From: Drosophila pseudoobscura
Lineage: Eukaryota; Arthropoda; Insecta; Diptera; Drosophilidae
DNA length: 64,000 bases
Direction of reading: 5' to 3'
NCBI RefSeq assembly: GCF_009870125.1
Contig: NC_046679.1
Location: 13,268,001 to 13,332,000 of the forward strand
Shown: in pieces, positions 1-12,144 of the stretch
How the letters are laid out: the number at the start of each line of letters is the position of its first letter
Numbering within the stretch: position 1 is the stretch's first letter
The notes under the pieces: model-generated
Seen by the model: only the letters and a program-made list of their open reading frames with translations
What the model was told of the DNA's origin: nothing
Databases searched by the model: none
Program-made: the position numbers and the translations under genes

Positions 1-3000
1 GCACTCCCAGCCACAGTCACAGCCACAGCCGCAACAGCAAACAATAAAAGCCGCAAGACAGCGGCAAAAAGTGGGGGAAAGATAGCTAAGCTGGCAGGCT
101 CGAGCTCCTCTCTTGCCACTATTTACTTTTGAGTCGCCACAAGGTTAAGTCGCTCAACTATTTACCTTGCCTCAGCCTCCGTCGCCTGCCACTTGAGCAC
201 ACTAAGCCGCTCTTGGCCTCCGCCTCAGTCTTATCCTCAGCCCTCGGTCTTGGGCTGATCCTGGCGCATCCACGCACACAATTTGACGTCATTTGCCAGC
301 TGCTTAGCCATTGAGCATTGCATATTTCATTATCACGAACAATGCAGCCCCAAACTAAGCCAGTCCCAAGCCCAAGCCCAAGGCAAAAGTAGAGTGGCCT
401 GCCCCACTCGTCATTGACATTTTCTCAGGTGCGCCCACAGAAAACAGGCCTCAGGTGAATGATGATTTGCCTGGCCAAAAGTGAAGGCCTTTGGAAGCCC
501 CCTAAACTAATGGTTAACCCATGTGGATTGCTTTGCTCAAATCTTAAATGCCAATCGAACTGAAAGCAAATTGTTTTCTGATCCTTGGCTTTGGTTTTCC
601 TAGAAAACTTTCCCCAAAGGCTGTAAGCTCTTAATCGTTATAAAATATGCCATACCTTGACGTGTTTTTCCATAGAAATATTCCGCCAATGCTTAAAAAA
701 ACAGTACGTATCGTGCCGTGAATATTCCCCACTGCGCAGGCTCTTTGCCACCAAAAAAAATATTTCTATATGTACATATATCTAAGAGTGTTTACGCGTT
801 GGATTTTCCCCCATTCCCCCTTTTGTAAAAAAAGCTGCTCAGCGCGGTTTCCCGCTCGAGGAAGAATGAATCCTTTGCTTTTGATGATGTTTGATGATGT
901 GTATATGGCAGGCTAACACCAAAGCAAAGCAAACCAAACCGAATCCAGTACGCAGACCCCAGATACAGGCTCTGGGGCACGCGTATCGCAGCCCGGGCGC
1001 CGAAACATTCATATTGTAATCGACTTTAATGCGTTTCATTGTTGATGCCACGTGCCGGGCTTTATTAGTTCAATGTACAACGATGGCATCGCCTCCATTT
1101 CCATTTCCATCTTCTCCCCCACCTCGTGGCCTCCCCCCTCCCCGCACATCACAAAGAGCAACATTCTGTGTGTGTGTGTCTGGGGCTGGGGCTGGGGCTG
1201 GGGGGGCTGGTGGGCTGAAAGTAGAAGCCCGGAACGCCGCAGCGATTGCACGCTTTTACGCTTTCAGACACATTACCCATGCCATGACATGCCTCCCCTC
1301 TTCGCACTGCCATGCCCCAGTGCGGGGAGTACATTACCGGCTGCACCTTCTGACATTGGCTGGCAGGAGGGGGCATGATGATGATTGCTGTATTATGTGG
1401 CGCTGTATTTCCAACAAATTGTGCCCGTTTATTATGTCTAATGATTCTGATAGACGCGTTCGCGATCACTCTTTGGGGGATGCCGCCCAGCGATAATTGA
1501 TAGATGCAACTGATTGGCAGCCCGTCCGCGAAGCCACGGCACCCCTTTGCCACCTGGCGACGGCGGGAGGAGGGAATGGCAAGTGGCAAGTGACAGGCGC
1601 CTCAGTTGGCTTCTTGCTAAGCTTCTCGGGCATGCCAATCAACTTTAATTATCCCAACTGTTTTTGGCGGGCTTGCTCGTGCTCCGTTGAAGGGCTGCCA
1701 ATCCGGGTCCTGCTGCAGCTCCTTTGTTGCTCACTTCTTTTTGTGTTCACGCTCGCTTTGCCGCCTGCGGGGGAGGGTGGGCGGTAGGGGGCAAGTGGCA
1801 AGTGGGGAATGTGTCACAATGGATGCATCGAGCATAAGTAATTAAATTAGAATTTTTTGAGAAGCATAAAAGCGACGCCGTGCTGATTAACGCCCGTTGG
1901 CATGACAATGGGGGAGGATGACGCTGCCGTTGCCGCCGCCGCCGCCACTCGCCCAACCACCCCCGCCCCCTGGCTGTTGTTCATTTGCATCTTTGTTGCA
2001 CGGGGCACCCCTTTGCCCCCACATCCCTCCACCTTCGTGCTTGCCTTTTCGCTTAATGCTGATTTATGCAGATTTCATTAAAATTTTCTGCATGCAAAGT
2101 AGCAAAATGAAGTTTTAGTTTTGTACCCTCATTGTTCTACCCCTTTCCCCTGACACCGCCCCCGCCCCCACCCCCGCTCACTTCCTACTATCTCTGCATT
2201 GTGTTAATCAACACTGACAACGCAGCCGCAACATGAAAAACTGTTTTCGGCTGTCGACTTGCCTCCGATTCTGCCCAGCGGATGATGTGGCAAATGGCTT
2301 TAACTCGATTAAGCAACGAAAAGTTGGTGGCACCAGCCCATACCTCCATCGGGCAGTCCGCCCCCCGCCCCCCGCCTGTCAGCCATCAAGTAGTTTCGCC
2401 TGTTGCTGTCACTTCGTCCGCGCGCTCGAAAGTAGGCAACACTTTTTGCACCTCGGAAGCGGAAGGCATATTGGGCTGCAGGAAGAGATGGAGATATATA
2501 TTCAGGGAACTGAAGCTGGGATATTGTTAGTCTGGAAGTCTGCAAGGATATCTACAGAAGGTTCTATGCACAAGGTTAAAAAGGGAGTTGATATGCCATA
2601 ACTCCACCATCATGTGGCCCCCGAGAAAGGTATGCTGGTATTAGTAATTTATGAAGAAGAAGGGCATTAATAGTAGATATCAAGGAAAGAATATTACGAT
2701 GTACAACAGGGAAAACACAACGGTGGGTACTACATAGTAGCAAGGCAATAGTTATTATGGAATTCAATTAGTATTTAAATAACACAGAGCGCGCGTTGGT
2801 ATCTACCGCACCATCGATACAGTCGGTGGTAGGAAGATAAGGAAGAGAAGGCCCATTACAAAGAGCACTTGGTAATATGCGATCATGAGAGACGGTTCAA
2901 AAGAGCTGCTAATAAAGAGATCACTAAATCACATAGAAATTTGTAACCCATAATCCACTGTTTGGACGGCCTACAATATGTAGTTTCTAAAAGATACCTT

Positions 3001-3382
3001 TATCACCCTTGATCCTTGCTTAAATCAATCCAAGCATATTTCGACCATTAACTAAGCATGGAAGAGCAATCTATTAGGGCAAGATGTTAGCCCGTAAACG
3101 TCTATTATCGACACATATTAGTAAGGAAGATTTTACCTTTGAGAAGTCTCTATATCAGCATCCCTACCGCTTTCGATCTGCAGCATTCCAAGCCCAATAG
3201 TCTGTCATAAAATCCTTCCATCAGCGAGTATTACTTATCGAAAAAACATACTTTAGAGATAGATACTCCACACGTACATACTCTTTATTTATACTTTACA
3301 TATCAGAGTGCTCTTCGCAGCGAAAAAAAGAAGAAAAAACCATTTCCTAATTGTTGTTTGCCGCTTGGATGATTAATGCCCC

Positions 3383-3412
3383 CCAACCAACCAACCAACC
3401 AACCAACCAACC
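3383..3412. repeat. (CCAA)n microsatellite
   Basis: About seven tandem CCAA tetranucleotides inside the probable knk intron. Simple sequence with no coding role seen. Confidence 0.9.
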
Positions 3413-4106
3413 AGTGCCCCCACAGAATTCCACCCACGCTGCACTTTATTACAAATTTAATTGAGTAGTCGTTGCCGGGACTGGGATGGGATGGGGGTCT
3501 GGGACTCATCTGGCCGTGGTCTGTCGCCGACACGAGCGACAGTCGAGGGCGTTCGTCACGGAAACATGAAATATTCATAATAATTTTTGAATATTTTCGG
3601 TGGTTGTTTCCCACCGGCTTTTGTGTTGATGAGGTCTGCGGTGTGGGGGTTGGGTATGGGGACTGGGATGGAGCTGGGTGACGGGATGATTGGATGGTTG
3701 AGTTGTCTGCTGAGTTGGCGCGTTTTATTGTCCGCAAAATGCTGGCAATTGTTGTGCGTTTTGTTTACCAGGCGAATGCAGAGCAGAGCAGAGCGAGAGT
3801 CGGAAGGATTAGGAGTACGGAATCGAGCAACAAGTTGGAAAAGTTTCCTAGCACGAAAATATTGAAATACCGATTCGGAGGGGGGGGCGGTAGGGCTTAG
3901 GGAACACACACACAAAAGTAATAGGGAATGTTAAGCCCTCGACGTTGGAGAGACAGACAGAATACTGGCAAAGCCGCCTTCCTTCCTTTTTGAATTGTGA
4001 ATTTCAACTAATTGGGTGAAAGTGCACAGAGGCTTCATTTTCTATTGGCAGGCGTCATGAGAGCAAACAGAATAAAATCGATGGATCGTCTAATGGTACA
4101 CAGGAT

Positions 4107-4148
4107 GGGTGGCTGGGTGGCTGGGTGGTTGGGTGGCTGGGTGGCTGT
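4107..4148. repeat. (GGGTGGCT)n minisatellite
   Basis: Five near-perfect 8-bp GGGTGGCT units, one with a T substitution, in the probable knk intron. The G-rich strand could fold, but this is not tested. Confidence 0.85.
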
Positions 4149-5661
4149 GTGTGCGGTCTAAGTGCATCAATAAATGTCGAAATGTTGCACAGACGAAGTC
4201 CCGGCTCCATCGACAAAGGGCGGACAAGCAATTCAAATAAAGCAACAAAACATATTTGCCGTACGGAAACAGTAATGGAAGCAGGCATCGAAGGCAAACA
4301 GAATTCGAAGAAAACTGCTGCTCCTTCGATACACTGGAGACACGAAAGCACACGGACACAGAGAGAGAGACAGATGGGGGATGGTATCTCTGTGTATCTT
4401 GCAGATACATTTGATGGTCTGTTGACATAGAACCATTCAATTTGTTTTGGCTCATTAGAGGACTGCAACTGTTGCTGGAATCTGGAATCTGGACAGGGAT
4501 ACGGACATGGAGACTCCCGAGATCCTGTCGGCCTCTCTGACCCGCTGTCAACGTCATTTCAAGGGTGTTGGCTAAGTGCTTAGCCGTGTCTAATGCGGAT
4601 GGCGTGGCCTGTCCTGACATTCATTAGACAGCGACCTTTTCGTGACTGACTAACCGACTGACACTTGTCCCAGTTGTTAATCGATCGTCAACCCCTCAGA
4701 GCACCCTCGAGAATCTCTTGCTCTGCATGGATGGCTGTGCACTTGCTGATGGATATCCATCCATGACGGTCCCTGGGGATTGGCATACTCAGACATCAAG
4801 TTGATTATTTATACTCCCCTCCCCAGTGCTTCTCTGCCAGTCTGTGACTCCATGTGAATGTGGCCCACAATCAGCTTTTGTTAATGATAATTTCCTCCAA
4901 GTATGCCAAGGCATCATCAGACATTCCCACAGATGCATGCCCGCAGATGATAGATGCCCAAAAAAAAAAACACGTCGCTAATTGGCCAACGCTTTAAGCA
5001 CAAAGTGGTTAGCAAGGGGGGGGGGGGGGAGGCGCGGGGTACGAGACGTGTGCAATGCCTCGCATCGTTGCATTAGCCATAAATCTTCATCAGAGCGAGC
5101 TTCATAAATAATGCGAGTAGTTTTTCGTTCGTGGTTCATAGTTGGTTTGCTATTTTCGAAACTAGAATTTTAATCCAGCAAAATCCTGGTGGCAAGGACT
5201 TCTGTACCTCTAGTGTTAGCGAATCTTGAATTTAGTATTTGTGGGATTCTTCTTCTGAAAGATTTCGACTTGCTTGTTGGAACTCTAAAATTGAGGAATT
5301 TTTGTGGTGTGTCGTGTGTTCGTTGCGGCTCGGGGCTTTTGATGACCCCGCAGCTATGGGGCATTCCAAACCCAACCCCTAATTGGCTGCGGATGCTGTC
5401 CCTAATGAACTGTTGCATTCCCCGACTGGCTGCGCTTTAATCCCAACCCCAAAGGCGTGCCCCATGGCAGGACACTTTGTGGTCGGTTACTTTGGCATGT
5501 TTAATTTCCATTTTGTCCCTTCAGTTTCAGAGTAAATTTTCAATAAACTATGCATTCATTGGGCGGTATCTGCAAACAGAGAGGCAGAGAGCTACCGACC
5601 GAGGCCCCTACAATATTTAATCTTTCCTCTTTTTTTTTTCTTTTTGCTTTTCCACCCACAG

Positions 5662-6720
5662 AGATCCACCCATTCTGCAGGCCCACAATAAAACGGACAT
5701 CATACTGCGCTTACCCATGGGCAAAAGGATTAAGGACATTCGCTGGCTGTCGGTGTGGTGCAGACGCTTCACAGTGAGTCCTTCCTCTATCTATTAAATT
5801 GGTTTTTTTTTTCCTGGAAGACGGCACGCGCCGTCCCCTTAGATTTATGTGTGTATTTAGCCGGGCTCTGGGCCCTTTTCTTTTTTTTTTTGTAATTACA
5901 TTTTTGTAATTTAACTGCAGGAGCACAAAGATTTGAGCATTATGCCTTGCCACTCCATCGATTCGGTCTTAATAATCTTCCTAATGGAGAGCCATTCACT
6001 TTGCTGATGGGTTTGCTCACACAAGCTGCCACTTGCCTCCACATCAGCCTCTCCAGCCTTCAATTTGATGCAGAATTTTAGCCTTTTCTGTCCTTTTTTT
6101 GGCCGGCCATTGTGCAGCTTTTAATATGGGTCAGGCCGAACGGGCAAGTGGAAACTTTGCTTTCATTAGAGTTTTAGATTTTAATTACTCTACTGCATAT
6201 GCAAATCTATTGGCCAAGAGAGCAGCCCCCCACCGCAACCCCACCCACTGCAAATGATGTTTGCCTTGGCAACTCCTCCACAGCACGGAGCGGATTTCAT
6301 TTGCTGTACTTTGCCAAACGGACCAAAAGGATATACAAAACTGCATTCTCGCCCAAAAAAATTGTGTAAATTGTTAGCAAAACTCTTTGACGCGATGCTG
6401 GGGGAGGGGTGGAGCCCTTTTTGGGGCTGGAGATGGGGCTGCTGCACGGGCGAATAAAAGATGGCGGCCGTAGTAAAATAAATTACAGCAGACATTTTTG
6501 ATTAACTCAAGTGGTTGCACATAAATACAGACACACTCTCTCCCACACACTAATACACACGGGCTATGTGTGTGTATACGCTCGTATGGCATACAGGGTG
6601 CCCATTTGGTGTCTGTTCCGCTCTCTTTCTCTCTCTGCGGTGTGACTGTGTGCCTGTGTGTGTGTGTGCTACGCTTCCTTCCATTGACTGACAGCCAAAA
6701 AACTTCTTGGGGGCTGGCTG

Positions 6721-6756
<36 letters not shown>

Positions 6757-9646
6757 ACCCACCCACCCACACAGAGGCATCCACATTGGGGTTAGTTGGT
6801 GTGTGTGTGTGTGTGTGTGGAGGCGAGTTTTGTTTGTGGAGTTTTGAGCGCGCATGCCCGGTTTTTATTTTGTTTGTGTGTAGTGGTTCAGGGGGGGCCC
6901 CCACCCGGCAGTGGGGCTTAGGGCAAGGGCTGAGGGGCTGTGCGGCGAAGAGCCCCACACAGATGCATACATTAACATATATTATGTACAAATGTTTTGG
7001 GTATACAACAACAAAATGTTTGTTTGCTTACTTAGCGCCATGTCGAATGTAGATCAAACGTAATGTATATGTAATGTAGATGTAAAGTAGAAACGAAAGG
7101 AAAAAATGCATAAAAAAAAGCATTCTAATGCATCTTTGTGTGGGGCCATGCCACGCCTTGAATGGGAAAGGGAAACTTGCTGACTGTAGATAAAAGAAGA
7201 GTATTTGTACTTTAAATTACCCCAAAGGGGTCCCATTTCATAGTGCAATAAAAACTATCCCTTAAACTTCTTGGCATATTTTTTCATAGGTGGACTTTGG
7301 TGAGGTATTCATTCCACCCGGTCTTGATATACCCAAGCCGCGGGTACTGCCCGAATTCAAGCGTTTGGCCCACGGCCTACGGTCCAGCAACATCAGCGTA
7401 CTAGATGCCAAGACCTTCTACATGTAAGCCGTCACTCACTTTCCTTTCCCCATACTCAGTTTCTATAAACACATTTCCATCGCCCCTCCAGACCGAATCT
7501 GCACTATGATGGCGCCGGACCCGACGCCTACTTCTGGGTGGGCAACGGCAGCGAACCCAACATCATGGGCATAAAGGTCAGTCATCCAATGAAGCTCTCG
7601 AGTAGGAGATTGGGCTAATAATTCCTTATTGCAGGTGCCAAACGAGGTGGGATCTTTGGAACCGCTGCGGGGCTACCAGGGCGAGGATATCGAGATTCAG
7701 TTGCCGGGAAGCATGACCGTCTACGACATCGACTGGCTGGCCGTGTGGTGTGTGGAGTACAGGCACAACTTCGGGCACGTCTACATACCCCGGGACATGG
7801 ACGTGCCGCCAGCCCTGGGCCAGACAAAGATCACGGTAAGTGAGGGATCGAGTGAAAGTTCACGTACCTACTCGCATAGATAGTTGTGGAACACAGCCCC
7901 GATCCATCTGCTAGCATTTGCTCATTTGCACACAACTCATAATGTATATCTCTTTGACTTATGCTCGCCGCATTAGCCTCCATGGTGGTATTCACCCGTG
8001 AGTACTAGACTTAGCCTCATGCATGCCTGCCCCACAGCCCACAGCCGCCCCTCTAACACTCTCCCCCTGTGCCCATTGCAGACCACCACCACCCCCCGGC
8101 CAGTGTACAGCAACTGCCGGGAGATCCTGCCCAACAAGCTGCAGGTCAAGTGGGAGCTGCAGGGTGAGTATCTGCAGATAGAGCTCTTCGGGCGCATCAC
8201 GGAGGATCAGTACATGGCCTTTGGTCTCTCGGGGGCCAATGGGCGTGCCCAGATGTCCCAGTCCGATGTGGTGGTGGCCTTCTATGACACCAATGCCCGT
8301 GTGTTCCGGGCCGAGGATTACTTCATCTCCGATCTGTCCCAGTGCGATGGTCAGCGCGGCGCCTGTCCCGATGAGCGGATTGGGGCCCGCAACGATGTGC
8401 ATGTGTGTAAGTGACCGGAAGTCCTAGATCATCTGGTCCAGTCTGCTACTAATCCTCACCTTTCTAGTGAGTGGGGATCGCAAGAACGGGGTGACTAGCA
8501 TCCGATACAAGCGTTTGCTGCAGACGAACGAGGTCATCTACGATTCGGCCATTCCCATCGACCGCGAGGTGTCCGTTATCGCTGCCATTGGACCGCTCAA
8601 TGCCCGCAAGGAGGCCAATGCCCACTCGCACACCGCCAGCGACCACAACCAGGAGGACATTCGCATCAACTTTTCGGCTCGGGTAAGTCCTAAATACTCC
8701 TCAAAGAGTAATGGACCTCAGTTTCGGGTTTTTTCAGAACGATCATGCCTGCAAGAGTTCGCTGTATGAGGTGAAGGACGAGAGCGGACCCAGGCCATGG
8801 CCCACGCGAAAGATCGAAGGTGTCAGGAAGTTCCGTGCCAGCATTGGTCCGACGGGTGGCAAGCGAGGCTATACGGCCATCACGGGTGTGCCCTCGTGGG
8901 GCATTGCCTGGTATGTGAACGATCTGCTGATACCTGAGATCACTGTGGAGCGTGGCCTGAACTACGAGTTCATCATCGAAGGCGGCAGCGATCCCGCCCA
9001 GCCAGCTAGGTGAGTACCCGCTTGCTCCACAACGATTTCTCTCCACTAAGCGGCATCTTCTTGCCCCACAGATATCATCCATTCTATATCACAGACTCGC
9101 CGGAGGGCGGCCTGGGCCAGAAGATTGGTCTGGAGGCCAGGAAACAAAAGGCATACGCCGGTGTGGAGTACGACGAGGATGGCAATGCCATACCAACGAG
9201 CGGTGAGTGAAGCAACTCTCCCATAATCATACATGCTTTAATGATTTCCTCATCCAGCTGGGCGCTATTGCGAGTGGGAGCATCAGACCATTGATCGATC
9301 AGCTGAGATCGAGACCTTTGAGGAGTACGTCAAAACGCTGGTCTTCAAGTGCGAGGATGGAGAGCCGGGCTATCTCAACTGGACAGTTCCCATGAATGCC
9401 CCAGATCAGCTGTACTATCAGGTTAGTCCCACTAAACCGCCTGGATAAGATTTCACAATACATAAGGCCGTCCTTCTCCTCTTTCAGTGCTTCACCCACA
9501 ATAATCTGGGCTGGAAGATCAACGTGGTGGACATGGGTGCATCGGGTGGTTCGGATGGCAGCAGGGGCCTCATGGTCTACGTAATTTCAACAGTCTTTAG
9601 TCTGGTTGCGACACGCCTTCTTCTGACGGGCCATGTACTTGCCTGA
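5662..9646 (+). CDS. knk: Knickkopf-type chitin-protecting protein, 5'-partial (11 exons)
   Basis: Exons: 5662-5773, 7290-7423, 7492-7576, 7635-7835, 7977-7997, 8082-8404, 8472-8682, 8738-9009, 9072-9202, 9258-9421, 9488-9646. All junctions are GT-AG and phases agree to the TGA, giving about 603 residues. Order: end of DM13-1 (SVWCRRFTVDFGEV, 1-50), DM13-2 (LHYDGAGPD...WCVEYRHNFGHV, 62-170), DOMON (190-345), plastocyanin-like domain (380-560), small Gly/Ser stretch, hydrophobic tail suited to a GPI signal. This is the Knk architecture; D. melanogaster Knk is about 689 aa, so roughly 85 N-terminal residues including the signal peptide are missing, presumably left of the window. Known role: extracellular organisation of cuticle chitin and its protection from chitinases. 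Skeletor shares the DM13/DOMON/cupredoxin core and is the main alternative, but the short length and GPI-like tail favour Knk. One acceptor (TAGTGAG, 8466-8471) offers two AGs; only the second keeps frame. Confidence 0.8.
6721..6819. repeat. (CA)n / (CCCA)n / (TG)n compound microsatellite
   Basis: A long CA run is followed by CCCA units and, after about 25 bp, a TG run. The two arms are mutually complementary and could form a hairpin. It lies in the knk intron between the exons ending at 5773 and starting at 7290, and gives several spurious His/Thr- or Val/Cys-rich ORFs. Confidence 0.9.
7977..7997 (+). other. knk: 21-nt knk micro-exon
   Basis: Seven codons (PPWWYSP) between acceptor AG 7975-7976 and donor GTGAGT at 7998. 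Phase 0 on both sides, so skipping or inclusion preserves the frame. It links DM13-2 to a Thr/Pro linker before DOMON. The Trp/Pro-rich peptide supports it as real coding sequence; cassette use is inference. Confidence 0.65.
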
Positions 9647-10300
9647 TAGTGCTCTGGCATAAATTAGAGTTCAACTTCAAAATGATCGACAGACAAGGTC
9701 CACGGGCCTTTTGAGCACATATCCTGGATCACTTTACATATCCCCCCACCCTGCCTGCCCCGCTAAGTTTTTCCTTCTAACGCGTATTGCTCTTGACGAA
9801 TTTATGATTTTACAACCAAGCCCAGGGCCTTGTCTGTCGGGGATCTTGGGCCATTAGGCGACGTTCACAACCAGGCTAATATCATCTGAAAAACATATCT
9901 TGATAATAATTCGTAAGATGTAAAACTGTTGAAATTATGTGTGCATGCGTGCGAGTAGAGTGTCCACGAAAGGAGGATAGTGGGATAGAGAGAGAGAGAG
10001 AGGAAGTGGGGGCCTGATCGGCTCGGTTGAGGGGAACGATCTTTTTGTACATTTACGAGTATGGAATTCTACTTTTTTACATGTATACTTATTAAATTTA
10101 CTTATACATCTACATCTCTAGCGTCGTAACGGTGTAATTTTTATAGAAACTACAAGTACAGTACGACTACAGAAACTAAGTTACGAAGAATCGAAGCCGT
10201 TTGCACGGCGGTTCCAAGTAAAGTGTATGCCGACAATAAATACGCATCTACACAATGACAATAAATTGTAATGCAAATATGAAAATGATACAATAAATCA
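9647..10300 (+). other. knk: knk 3' UTR with candidate poly(A) signals
   Basis: AATAAA hexamers occur at 10235-10240, 10260-10265 and 10292-10297, about 600 bp after the stop. A GA microsatellite sits near 9985-10002. The actual cleavage site cannot be chosen from sequence. Confidence 0.5.
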
Positions 10301-12030
10301 AATCAGATAAACCTTAGCAGGGCCGCAACTGACGCCCATTGGACTTGTACAATAGGATTTATAATATACTATATACTATTTATTAAGACATAAGGAATGG
10401 CAGAGGCAAATGCAATTTGTATGACAATAAAAAAATCTACAGATATGTGAACTTTCGAGAAAGTCGTTGGGCGGACAATACAATAATTTTACACAATTTG
10501 AATGTACTGAGACGAACTAAAGAGCGAAAAACCAATGGGAAAACTATGTTATTTAATGCTACTAACTACTGTGGTGCTTCTTGTAACGATATTAGGATGA
10601 TCTGACACATACACACACACACATACACAAATGTAACTTATGTAAATCCCTGCCCTCTCCAGGACAGACCCCTCTTTGGAAGGGCGATACAGTTTTTGTT
10701 ATCAGATGGTTTTCCTGTAACTTTTTTAACTATATTTGCATAATTGGTGTTTTTATATAAGCAAGATATACATACATACAGACACAAATACATAATATAT
10801 GAGTATATGTTTATAGTAAGCGATGTGTGTTTATAAAGTTAGGGCGGAAAGACCCGACTAAGAAAGTGCGACAATACCCAGAACCCATACGGGGCTCAGA
10901 CAAATAAATGTACATGCTGGATGCTTTAGAAATATGTGGCATGGCATTAAATGTAATATTATTAACTGAAAATAAGGTACACCTTTTTGATTGTACTTTG
11001 GGCCCTCGAGCTCCATACATAAATATAGAAAGATCCCATTTTGAACAGTAATCGTATATGAACTAACTTTTATTAAAAGTATGAGTGTATTAACAATAAT
11101 GGACACTAATGTTTGTTAAGTTTCTGTTGTGCTTCTCCCTTTTGGTTTCCCCTCTGAGGGTCAGTGGAAAGTCCCATAATTTGAGGGATGGATCGATTTG
11201 ATATTGAAATTAGCAATGGATCGTGGGCGTGGTTTGTAATTTAAATTGATTTTTGTATAGTTAAAGCAGCGAAGCGCACAAGAGTCCAATAAAAGAAGAG
11301 AATTAAGAAGAGAAATGTGAGCGATAGCGATAGCGAAGCAGGAGATAAGCAAATCAAATATGTACTCTATAAATAAATTCATACATTTATATTCAAATTG
11401 ATATGCATACATAGATACATTAAATTAAACAGTAAATCAAAAGTAAATCAATGCGAAAACAAAGAATATCACACTAAAGATTACACTCAAGCAAATATGA
11501 AAATTTCCATGTCGATTATAACTTAACATCTACTTACTTAGATAGCAACATTTTTCTGCATTACCTAAGAAAAGTACTTTCATTACAAACTACAAATAAA
11601 ATCAAAATAAAGAAAACAAAACCCAAAATAAATGAAGCACTCCCCCATTTATTGAATGAAAATGCATGAAATATGATGGGGAAATAAAATCTCGAAATGG
11701 GAAGCAGCTTCAGTAAATTAAATAAGACTTTACAAATCTTCTACCCAATAACAAAATTGCATCGAATTTATTTTCGGCTCGCGGCACCCGGATTTGTTGT
11801 TGGTCTTATTGTTAATTTTAATGGCTTTCTTGATTGCAACTGCAGATGCCCCTTGACGACAACCTGGATGGCTGATAAGCCACAGGCCGGACCGCTGACG
11901 ATAGCTGCGGAGCTCTGCCTGAAACAGATGGTCAGACCACCTGAGATAGACTTGGCGACCCTGAACTTGCACTGTACTGCACTCGGCTGGTATCATCATC
12001 AGCCCAGATATGGGTGGGTGAGCTTTGGGG
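10301..12030. other. AT-rich intergenic DNA between knk and Lsp1
   Basis: No gene seen. AT-rich, with CA microsatellite at 10608-10628 and several more AATAAA hexamers (for example around 11600-11640), so the knk 3' UTR could be longer. The last few hundred bases presumably hold fat-body enhancer sequence for Lsp1; no motif is claimed. Confidence 0.5.
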
Positions 12031-12068
12031 TATATAAGCAGCGGCAGTGGCCGGAGAAAGGCAACAGT
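12031..12068 (+). promoter_or_regulatory. Lsp1 core promoter (TATA box)
   Basis: TATATAAG starts at 12031, 114 bp before the start codon. A CAACAGTC sequence at 12062-12069 lies about 31-35 bp downstream, the usual TATA-to-start spacing. This fits the strong, stage-specific expression known for larval serum protein genes. Confidence 0.8.
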
Positions 12069-12144
12069 CTTTAGGCATTGGATCCATTCAGTGTGTCTAA
12101 TCCGGAGCAGTTGAAAGTTGAGTGTGGTCGAAGGAGTCGTCAAG

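Larger units (their letters stand above)
1..5661. other. non-coding, probable 5' intron of knk
   Basis: No exon was recognised here. The downstream knk gene lacks its signal peptide and the first half of its first DM13 domain, and no stretch on the + strand here encodes a DM13 start (YDG...GPD-type motif). The missing exons are therefore probably left of the window and this is probably a large intron. Short ORFs are low-complexity shadows. Visible content is simple repeats, G/C homopolymers (for example a G run near 5017-5028) and AT-rich filler. Intron versus intergenic cannot be settled without a transcript. Confidence 0.5.

Noticed and set aside
1029-1589. Overlapping ORFs of 155, 108 and 146 codons
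   Set aside because: Mutually antisense, low-complexity (GGGGCT repeats), in the probable knk intron.
6374-7052. ORFs of 205 and 160 codons on both strands
   Set aside because: Driven by CA/TG microsatellites; His-Thr and Val-Cys runs, no splice or start support.
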